Source: an uncultured Spirochaetaceae bacterium (GTDB taxonomy: Bacteria > Spirochaetota > Spirochaetia > Treponematales > Treponemataceae). Taken from it: a DNA stretch of 48,494 bases. Of this stretch, positions 41,864 to 48,494 are shown in pieces (position 1 is the first letter of the stretch; each line of letters starts with the position of its first letter). The position numbers and the translations under genes are program-made. The notes under the pieces were generated by a model. That model ran no database searches. It was not told the DNA's origin and saw nothing but the letters and a program-made list of their open reading frames with translations. The stretch is from NCBI GenBank assembly GCA_902797305.1, contig CADBSK010000042.1, positions 1 to 48,494 of the forward strand, given 5' to 3'.

Positions 41864-44251
41864 TTACTGAAAGCTTATCGAACAGCCTTCTATAGATTTA
41901 CTTTTATATGTTAAAGCATCAGCTTTTTTGTACAAATCATCAAAAGAAAGCATCTGTTTCCCGTCATAGAACGAAGCTCCAGCGCTTACATTTATTTTTT
42001 TGTCTCCCATTTCAGGGATATATACATTAGAAAGAATGCTAAAGAACCTGTTGATAATTACCGTTGCAATTGCTTCAGTTGTTACACCGACTGCATAGGC
42101 GGCAAATTCGTCTCCTCCAAGTCGCAGTATTACATCCCTGTCTCTAAATGATTTTTTGAGGGAGTCTGCAATTGCACAAATTACTTTATCCCCTACCGCA
42201 TGACCGTAAGTATCGTTTATTGATTTGAACTTATCTGCATCCATCAAAAGGAACATTCCTTCTTTAGGGAGCTTCATTAGCTGCTGGATTTTTTCTTCTC
42301 CGGCACCACGATTTAAAATACCGGTTAACTGATCTGTTTCTGACAACTGGATCAGAGTTTTTTCGCGGATACGATGCTTTTCTTCATAGTAAGTACGCAT
42401 ACTAATCCACAAAACAATAAGGAACAAAACAACAACGATGGTACTTGTAATAATAAAGAATATAGAATTTTCTCTGACAATTTTTAGAATATTTACATCG
42501 TCTCGTTTACCTTCTAAAGTCAATTCTCGTAATGAATCAAGAACACCGTCTTCTTTTAAGGAATCGATTGCATAATTTACAGTCTCTAAAAGTATTTTAT
42601 TCTGCTTTGGAACAGCAACACAAATATGAGTTGTTAATAGTTCGTAAACAGAAGAAATTTCTTTGTAGTGATTCTTTTGAATAACTTTATCGCAAACCGA
42701 TTCTATACCTACAGCAAAATCAATTTCATCCCTGTATAAAGCGCTAAAAAGTTCTTCGTATGAATCAAAATAGAATTTATCTGCGCTGAAAAGATTAATA
42801 TCAGTTTCTATATCTGTTAGAACCGAGCCAACTTTTTTACCCTTAAGTTCTCCGAGGCCCTTGATTCGCTGTTTTGAATAGATCTTGTAGTAATCTTTGA
42901 CAAGAGTTTCTGAGATACTGTAGTTAGGATTGTTTTGTATGAACTCTTTTTTTACACCCAAAATCATATCAAATTTTTGAGCTTTAAGACTGTTTTCAAA
43001 ATTGTTTCCAGAAACAAAGTTTAAAATCAGATTTTTATGAATAGTATTACTTAATTTATCTGCAAAAGCTGTATTGAATCCGTCTTTAAGTCCTCTGTTA
43101 TTTACAAACGAATAAGGTTCTACATCAGATTCTACCAGAACCAAAAGATTTTCTTCGTATTCTGTTTTGGATTTAGCATAATTAGGAGATTTAAAAATTC
43201 CTGTTTTGGCACAAATAAAGGCAAACTGAATAAATATGATAGAAAAGACTGTAACGATGAACACAAGACCAAAGGTTGTTGTATTTGAAGCACGGCTTTC
43301 TTTGTTATCTCCCATTATAAGCTCAGTGTAGTTACGCTTAAAACATGTAAAGAACAGTATCATTCCCATGAGAACAAAAATTAAAAAATCAATTGTGAAC
43401 AAAAGATAAATAACTCTAGTGGTCTCACGGAACACTTCTCTTTTTGGTGCTACTACAGAAAACAACATATCGTTGTTCAAATGAACTGTTATCTCTTTAT
43501 AACCTTTTGGACACTCATAGTTTGCTCCAAAATCGACGAAAGGATGATAAACAACCAGCCCATTTTTTCCCTTTAGATAAGTAAATCCGGTCTGGTAAAT
43601 TTTCATTCCTGTAATAAGGGTATTAGCCGTATGATAGTCAACATCCATTCCAATTACACCAAGAAGTTCTCCTTTTATATAAATAGGAATAATGTAACTA
43701 ATCATGTAGACATCAATGTTAGAGTTGTAATAAGGCTCTGTCCAGGTGGCATAGCCAAGATTAGTAGGAAAATACCACCAGCCAACATGTTCTACATCAC
43801 TGGGATCATAAAGAGAAATATCTGTTGGCGGAATTGTGTTTATACTGCCCGATTCATCTTTTGTAAGAAATAAACCAGCTGTTGGAGAAGCGTAATCTGG
43901 ATTGTAGCGGACATAAACTGAATAAGCGTGTTTCTGATATTCAAGAGCTGTTTTTAAAAGATTTTTCTGGTTATTTTCAAGACTACGAACAAAGCGTGCA
44001 TCTTTTAACTGATTAACATCCTGAACACTTGATACAACTCCTGAATAAAGGAGACTTACCGTCTGTTCTATAGAATCAAAAAAATCATTAACAATGTGCG
44101 CTTTTTGCTCTGCAATTGAACTAAACTGTTCTTCAGTTTTTTTAGAGTCTATCCCTTTTATCATTAAAAAATTAGAAAATGCTATAAAGATTGTATATAC
44201 AAAGAGATACGCAACTAATCTTATGAGTTGTTTAGTAGATAGACGATTCAT
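41864..44251 (-). CDS. Diguanylate cyclase with dCache and solute-binding-protein sensor domains
   Basis: A 795-residue membrane protein. Order: membrane segment (10-30); a dCache-type extracytoplasmic domain (about 35-270, with YVRYNPDYASPTAGLFL and VGWWYFPTNLGYATWTEPYY); two membrane segments (about 275-295 and 325-350); an SBP_bac_3-like domain (about 370-585, LLVLVESDVEPYSFVNNRGL); another membrane segment (about 597-618); and a C-terminal GGDEF domain with RLGGDEFAAYAVG, intact. Two distinct ligand-binding modules feed one c-di-GMP output. It lies 19 bp before the chemoreceptor gene, so both may respond to related cues. Confidence 0.85.
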   Translation of the reverse strand: MNRLSTKQLIRLVAYLFVYTIFIAFSNFLMIKGIDSKKTEEQFSSIAEQKAHIVNDFFDSIEQTVSLLYSGVVSSVQDVNQLKDARFVRSLENNQKNLLKTALEYQKHAYSVYVRYNPDYASPTAGLFLTKDESGSINTIPPTDISLYDPSDVEHVGWWYFPTNLGYATWTEPYYNSNIDVYMISYIIPIYIKGELLGVIGMDVDYHTANTLITGMKIYQTGFTYLKGKNGLVVYHPFVDFGANYECPKGYKEITVHLNNDMLFSVVAPKREVFRETTRVIYLLFTIDFLIFVLMGMILFFTCFKRNYTELIMGDNKESRASNTTTFGLVFIVTVFSIIFIQFAFICAKTGIFKSPNYAKSKTEYEENLLVLVESDVEPYSFVNNRGLKDGFNTAFADKLSNTIHKNLILNFVSGNNFENSLKAQKFDMILGVKKEFIQNNPNYSISETLVKDYYKIYSKQRIKGLGELKGKKVGSVLTDIETDINLFSADKFYFDSYEELFSALYRDEIDFAVGIESVCDKVIQKNHYKEISSVYELLTTHICVAVPKQNKILLETVNYAIDSLKEDGVLDSLRELTLEGKRDDVNILKIVRENSIFFIITSTIVVVLFLIVLWISMRTYYEEKHRIREKTLIQLSETDQLTGILNRGAGEEKIQQLMKLPKEGMFLLMDADKFKSINDTYGHAVGDKVICAIADSLKKSFRDRDVILRLGGDEFAAYAVGVTTEAIATVIINRFFSILSNVYIPEMGDKKINVSAGASFYDGKQMLSFDDLYKKADALTYKSKSIEGCSISFQ

Positions 44252-44326
44252 AATTAAAGAAATTATATCATAACATTATATTTATTACCATTAAATATTA
44301 AAGGAAAGGTGGTTGTTAAAACAAAA

Positions 44327-44364
44327 ACGAGCTGCAATAAAGATAAAACTTTATAACAGCCCGC
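44327..44364 (-). terminator. Rho-independent terminator of the HU gene
   Basis: On the minus strand a long stem (GCGGGCTG...ATAAAG with CTTTAT...CAGCTCGT, two G-U pairs and one mismatch) is followed by TTTTTG and more T. It lies about 30 bp after the HU stop. Confidence 0.72.
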
Positions 44365-44394
44365 TTTTTCGTTTTTTTGCTTTTTTACTATAAA

Positions 44395-44670
44395 CTATTT
44401 GTTTACTCTGTCTTTTAAAGACTTACCAGCCTTAAACTTTGGAGATTTGCTTGCAGCAATTGTAATTGTTTCGCCTGTTTTTGGATTGCGTCCAGAACGA
44501 GCTGCTCTTTCTCCTACAGAGAATGTTCCGAAACCAGTTAATGCAACATCTTCTCCCTTTTCAAGAGATTTAGAAACAACTTCTACGAAAGCTTTTACAA
44601 AAGCATCTGTATCCTTTTTAGTAAGTTTTGTTTCTGCAGAGATTGCGTCTACCAATTCTGATTTTGTCAT
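44395..44670 (-). CDS. HU-family DNA-binding protein
   Basis: A 91-residue histone-like protein, [20 protein letters not shown] followed by TDAFVKAF, with the DNA-binding arm [20 protein letters not shown] and the end [16 protein letters not shown]. The ATG at 44670 is chosen because GGAGG lies five bases upstream; a GTG four codons earlier overlaps that site. Dimeric nucleoid protein; ordinary. Confidence 0.94.
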   Translation of the reverse strand: MTKSELVDAISAETKLTKKDTDAFVKAFVEVVSKSLEKGEDVALTGFGTFSVGERAARSGRNPKTGETITIAASKSPKFKAGKSLKDRVNK

Positions 44671-44778
44671 TTTTTCCTCCACTATTTATGTTAATTAATT
44701 ATTATATATAAAACTAAATAAAACAAGATATTTTAAAAAGATATTCATAATTATGAGAAAAACTGATAAATTAAGACG

Positions 44779-46125
44779 ATGAAAAAAGATTTAACCCAGG
44801 GCAGCATCATAAAAAACCTCACTGTTTTTTCGATTCCTTTTGTACTATCAACATTGTTACAGGTCTTATACGGACTGGCTGACCTTTTTATAATCGGGCA
44901 ATTTAACGGAGCTGATGTAATAACCGCAGTTTCTGTCGGAAGCCAGTTTATGCACATGGTAACCGTAATGATTGTAGGACTTGCGATGGGCAGCACCGTT
45001 ATGATAAGCCACAGCATCGGAGCAAAAGATAACCTTTTAACCGCAAAAAATATCGGAAATTCCTGCACCCTCTTTGGACTTCTATCGATTTGTGCAAGTA
45101 TTCTTTTTATTCTATTAATAAACCCGTTAACAAAAATCATTGCAGTTCCTCCTGAATCCCTTAACCAGACAAAGAGTTACATCCTGATTTGTTTTACAGG
45201 CATTCCGCTGATTACAGGATACAACGTTGTAAGTTCCATCTACCGTGGTATCGGCGACTCCAAAAGTCCAATGATTTTTGTTGCAATAGCCTGCGTAATA
45301 AACATTGCCGTTGACTACCTTTTAATTGGTGTATATAAAATGGGCGCAAAAGGTGCCGCTTTAGGAACGGTTATAGCCCAGGGCTTTAGCCTTTTACTTT
45401 CTGTACTGTTTATTGCTAAAAAAGGAATAGGTGTAAAACTAAAAAAAGACGATTTTATACCATCGTTAAAAACAGTAAAGGCAATATTTGCGGTAGGACT
45501 TCCTATTGCAATGCAGGATTCTTTTATTCAGATTTCGTTTCTAGTAATTACAGCCATCGCAAATACCCGAGGTATACAAATCGCCGCGGCAGTAGGTATT
45601 ATAGAAAAGATGATAGGAATCATGTTTATCGTTCCATCAAGCATGATGTCTTCGATCTCTGCGATAAGCGCACAAAATGCTGGAGCAAAGCTCAATCAGA
45701 GAGCAAAAAAGACCCTTTTATATGGAATAATGATTTCTTCTACAATAAGTGTAATTTTTATAATCATAACCGAGTTTAAGGCGGAAGAACTTACAGCACT
45801 TTTTACCAGAGAAGAAAAAGTTATTATTTATGGATCCCAATATTTAAGAGCCTATGTAATAGACTGCTTAATTGCGGGACTTCACTTTTGCTTTAGCGGA
45901 TTTTTTACAGCATACCAAAAATCAAAACTTTCTTTTATTCACAACATTATTTCTGTAATTACAACCAGAATCCCTCTGAGCTATCTTGCAACAGTTTTAT
46001 GGCCAGAAAACCTGTTCCCCATGGGACTTGCAGCACCGCTAGGTTCGCTTTTATCGGTAATAATCTGCCTGATTTTCTATGCCGTATACTTTAAGGGCGA
46101 AAAGATAAATAAGCTAACGGCGTAA
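44779..46125 (+). CDS. MATE family efflux transporter
   Basis: A 448-residue multidrug/toxin exporter with about twelve membrane segments. N-terminus MKKDLTQGSIIKNLTVFSIP, then LYGLADLFIIGQFNGADVI and the second-half signature GLPIAMQDSFIQISFLVIT. It is a separate MATE from the partial one at the window start. It has a weak ribosome site. It stands alone beside a LysR gene on the opposite strand. Confidence 0.9.
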   Translation: MKKDLTQGSIIKNLTVFSIPFVLSTLLQVLYGLADLFIIGQFNGADVITAVSVGSQFMHMVTVMIVGLAMGSTVMISHSIGAKDNLLTAKNIGNSCTLFGLLSICASILFILLINPLTKIIAVPPESLNQTKSYILICFTGIPLITGYNVVSSIYRGIGDSKSPMIFVAIACVINIAVDYLLIGVYKMGAKGAALGTVIAQGFSLLLSVLFIAKKGIGVKLKKDDFIPSLKTVKAIFAVGLPIAMQDSFIQISFLVITAIANTRGIQIAAAVGIIEKMIGIMFIVPSSMMSSISAISAQNAGAKLNQRAKKTLLYGIMISSTISVIFIIITEFKAEELTALFTREEKVIIYGSQYLRAYVIDCLIAGLHFCFSGFFTAYQKSKLSFIHNIISVITTRIPLSYLATVLWPENLFPMGLAAPLGSLLSVIICLIFYAVYFKGEKINKLTA

Positions 46126-46225
46126 CAGGTCAAATACCCACATCAACTAAATAAGAAAAATAGATATTTGGCCTCCATCTGTACACTTTTGCATACAACT
46201 TAATACCGTTTTTAATTAAATTACC

Positions 46226-47107
46226 CTAAAATTCCCCTTTCGCTGCGTGTTCAAAATAACTTTGCAGGAATTTATAAAAGGTTTCAGCCTTTGTATTATC
46301 AATTTTGTTCTTTTGATAGGTAATTATAATGTTACGGGTACATTCCGGTTCTACAATAGGAACCATTCTAACCTTTTCCTGTGTAATTCTTTCCCAGCTA
46401 AAAGCAGGCCAGAATCCTATACCCATATTTGCAGAAATCATATTTTTAACAGCAGCAGGACTATCGCTTTCAAAAATGATATTTGGTTTGATACCGGCAG
46501 CCTTACAATATTTATCACAAATCGCCCTAAACTGTTTTGCACCGCTCAAAGAAATAAACTGTTCATTTTCAAGCTCTTTTAAGCTTACAGATTTACGGTC
46601 AGAAAGCCGATGATTTATAGGAAGTGCAACATAGATTTTTTCTTCAATCTGATAAACATCCTGTTTAAATAAATCCGATGAATTGTGTAGAATATCTGTT
46701 GTAATACAAATATCATACAATTCGCTTCTCTCGTTCTGATCCAGCTGAATATGCAAACTGTCATCAATCTTTTGATACTCAATAATCGCCTGTGTCACCA
46801 GACTTGATGCAGCTAATACATTCAAGTGAATTGTGGAATTCTGAAGATTTGCCATCGCTCTAACCTGCTCCGGCAGTTCATATATTTGAGATAACAGAGG
46901 TTTAAGTTTCTGGTAAAAAAAATGTCCGTATTCCGTTAAAACTATATTCCTGCCCTTATTTGCAAAAAGAGGAACTTCAAGCTCACTTTCAAGGCGATGA
47001 ATAGTCTGCGTTAAAGCCGGCTGGGCAATATAAAGTTCATTTGCAGCCTTTGTAATGTGCTGTAACTCTGCAACTTTTAAAAAGTATCTCAACTGTGTTA
47101 ATTCCAT
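46226..47107 (-). CDS. LysR-family transcriptional regulator
   Basis: A 293-residue LysR regulator with the helix-turn-helix MELTQLRYFLKVAELQHITK followed by AANELYIAQPALTQTIHRLE, then an effector domain. It is divergent from the SemiSWEET gene across about 120 bp, the usual layout for a regulator and its target, and convergent with the MATE gene. A link to sugar export is inference from that layout. Confidence 0.9.
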   Translation of the reverse strand: MELTQLRYFLKVAELQHITKAANELYIAQPALTQTIHRLESELEVPLFANKGRNIVLTEYGHFFYQKLKPLLSQIYELPEQVRAMANLQNSTIHLNVLAASSLVTQAIIEYQKIDDSLHIQLDQNERSELYDICITTDILHNSSDLFKQDVYQIEEKIYVALPINHRLSDRKSVSLKELENEQFISLSGAKQFRAICDKYCKAAGIKPNIIFESDSPAAVKNMISANMGIGFWPAFSWERITQEKVRMVPIVEPECTRNIIITYQKNKIDNTKAETFYKFLQSYFEHAAKGEF

Positions 47108-47228
47108 AACTTGTACCTTATGATTTTAATATTAATTATATATTATACATAATGAATGTAAAGCAGTATAGTCTAATTACAAAACAAGAGCGGAATAAAA
47201 CTCTTGAATATTTTAAGGGAGCAATAAA

Positions 47229-47522
47229 ATGAGCGAACTTTTAGAAGCAACAATGCTTATCTGTTTTGGTCTTTCCTGGCCAATGAATCTTATCAAAAAC
47301 ATCAAAGCAAAATCGGCAAAGAACATGAGCTTGAGATTTATTTCTTTGATTATCATAGGATATATTGCAGGAATCACCGCCAAAGTCATTAACGGTGCCT
47401 TCAACTATGTTTTAGTTGTATACCTCTTAAATCTGGTTATCGTTTCTGGCAATGTTGTCGTATATTTCATAAATAAAAAATACGACAAACAGAGAGAAAA
47501 CAGTACTAAGATTGCGGCTTAA
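47229..47522 (+). CDS. SemiSWEET / PQ-loop family transporter
   Basis: A 97-residue protein with three membrane segments. The PQ-loop-type motif is LSWPMNLIKNIKAKSAKNMS followed by LRFISLIIIGYIAGITAK. SemiSWEETs dimerise and carry sugars passively. AAGGGAG precedes the ATG. It converges with the ZIP gene, with 11 bp between the stops. Confidence 0.88.
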   Translation: MSELLEATMLICFGLSWPMNLIKNIKAKSAKNMSLRFISLIIIGYIAGITAKVINGAFNYVLVVYLLNLVIVSGNVVVYFINKKYDKQRENSTKIAA

Positions 47523-47533
47523 GAGTGCGCGTT

Positions 47534-48316
47534 TTACCCGAGAGCTACATCCAGAATCATCATGAGCACAAAACCAAACATAAAAAACATTGTAGCCCAG
47601 TTTGAATGTTTCCCATCGCTCATTTCTGGAATAAGCTCTTCTACAACAACATAAATCATAGCACCGGCGGCAAAACTCAGCATGTAAGGCAAAATCGGAA
47701 CCAGAAGGCCGCTGAGAAGAATTGTTAAAACTCCTGCAACAGGTTCCACCACCCCGCTTAAAACCCCAGAAAGCATCGCCTTTGTCTTAGTCATACCATT
47801 AGAATGCAACGGCATGGAAATTATCGCCCCTTCCGGAAAATTTTGAATTGCAATACCAATAGAAAGTGCCAGAGCCCCTGTCACAGTTATATCCATATTT
47901 CCGCTTAGGAAACCTGCATAAACAACACCAACAGCCATTCCTTCTGGAATGTTATGAAGAACAACGGCAAAAACCATCATAGTAGTCTTTTTGAGATTTG
48001 TTTTAGGACCTTCAGATTCTTCTGAGTTTAGATGCAAGTGAGGAATTATCGTATCCAATAAAAGAAGGAATAACATTCCTGCACAAAAACCAACTGCAGC
48101 CGGCACAAAGGCAAATTTATCGAGGTTAGACGAATAATCAATCGAAGGTATCAAAAGACTCCATACAGAAGCCGCAACCATTACTCCGGCAGCAAAACCA
48201 GTCAAAACTCTCTGAACCATAGGATTCATCTGGTTTTTCATAAATACGACACAAACAGCACCAAGAGCTGTTCCTAAAAACGGAATTAATAATCCAACAG
48301 CAACAGAATTAATCAT
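47534..48316 (-). CDS. ZIP family divalent metal transporter
   Basis: A 260-residue ZupT-like metal importer. Metal-binding motifs are HNIPEGMAVG and NFPEGAIISMPL in the fourth and fifth membrane segments, with VVEELIPEMSDGKHSNW near the end. Eight hydrophobic segments are visible. GGAGG sits five bases before the ATG. Zinc is the usual cargo, but iron or manganese are possible. Confidence 0.9.
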   Translation of the reverse strand: MINSVAVGLLIPFLGTALGAVCVVFMKNQMNPMVQRVLTGFAAGVMVAASVWSLLIPSIDYSSNLDKFAFVPAAVGFCAGMLFLLLLDTIIPHLHLNSEESEGPKTNLKKTTMMVFAVVLHNIPEGMAVGVVYAGFLSGNMDITVTGALALSIGIAIQNFPEGAIISMPLHSNGMTKTKAMLSGVLSGVVEPVAGVLTILLSGLLVPILPYMLSFAAGAMIYVVVEELIPEMSDGKHSNWATMFFMFGFVLMMILDVALG

Positions 48317-48494
48317 AAAAACCTCCGTTAAAAGAGAATGAATACTTTTTCTTCTGTAAGTATTTTATTAAAAAGGACAAAATATGTATATAGTTATATA
48401 ACGCTAACTCAGGGCAAACGCATTATATTTGACTTTGTATCAAAAATGGCGCGAAGGAGCAAACTGGCTTACAAAAACACTCGTTTTGTGCTGC
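48317..48494. other. Upstream region of the ZIP gene, no gene seen
   Basis: It holds a 7-bp inverted repeat AATACTT-N10-AAGTATT (48341-48364) between the likely promoter and the ZIP ribosome site, a possible metal-regulator operator. It also has a TATATA-N2-TATATA palindrome further up. The last 50 bases are open on the plus strand (MARRSKLAYKNTRF...) but too short to judge. Confidence 0.4.

Noticed and set aside
46128..46173. A terminator after the MATE gene (GGTCAAATA / TATTTGGCC)
   Set aside because: The loop is 28 nt, the stem is AT-rich with a mismatch, and no T-run follows.
46316..46327. A further Rrf2-type half site (ATAGGTAATTAT)
   Set aside because: It lies inside the LysR coding region and has no partner arm at the right spacing.

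Overview
The window looks like chromosome from a host-associated spirochaete, most likely Treponema. It is AT-rich, has spirochaete-style lipoproteins and chemoreceptors, a TatD-linked radical SAM protein, a SemiSWEET, PD-(D/E)XK transposase-family genes and GC-rich dispersed hairpin repeats. The genus call is inference from gene content, not from a marker gene. I saw no rRNA, tRNA or CRISPR array.

The main feature, about 0.9-23.8 kb, is a two-part nitrogenase-like system. Part A is a minus-strand operon running from 23.2 to 15.8 kb: a Cys-Cys-Cys leader peptide, NifB-like radical SAM, NifX-like protein, NifH-like ATPase, cysteine-synthase-like enzyme, NifD-like, NifK-like and a LysR regulator. 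Part B is split across a divergent intergenic region at 6.86-7.10 kb. Leftward are a RibD-type reductase, a second NifK-like subunit and a small radical SAM protein. Rightward is a polar-amino-acid-type ABC importer (binding protein, permease, ATPase) ending in a second NifD-like subunit. A second complete ABC importer plus a MATE exporter lies further left at 0-3.9 kb. All four D/K subunits keep the P-cluster-type cysteines. Both D subunits keep the cofactor-type Cys but lack the cofactor His of true nitrogenase. There is one H and one B for two D/K pairs.

A 19-bp inverted repeat, ACCTA-N9-TAGGT, occurs six times: before ABC importer 1, before the RibD/NifK operon, twice before the leader-peptide/NifB operon and twice before an Rrf2 regulator gene. 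A shorter-spaced variant precedes desulfoferrodoxin. The Rrf2 protein lacks the Fe-S cysteine triad, so it resembles CymR-type sulfur regulators. Together with the Cys-codon leader and the cysteine synthase, this points to scavenging of reduced or organic sulfur, akin to methylthio-alkane reductase, rather than N2 fixation. That function is inference.

Between the two parts (10.9-15.8 kb) is a degraded accessory island. It holds a frameshifted Rhs tip with two downstream lipoproteins, a PD-(D/E)XK transposase-family gene, two 149-bp dispersed repeats, a TPR-like lipoprotein and gene remnants.

From 23.8 to 48.3 kb the content is mostly ordinary: an RND/MMPL exporter with seven periplasmic helical repeats behind desulfoferrodoxin, a phosphopantetheinyl transferase, SbcCD, an acyltransferase, a Y-family polymerase with its small partner, GGDEF proteins, a phenylacetate-CoA-ligase-like enzyme, envelope proteins, a chemoreceptor, HU, a second MATE, a LysR, a SemiSWEET and a ZIP transporter.
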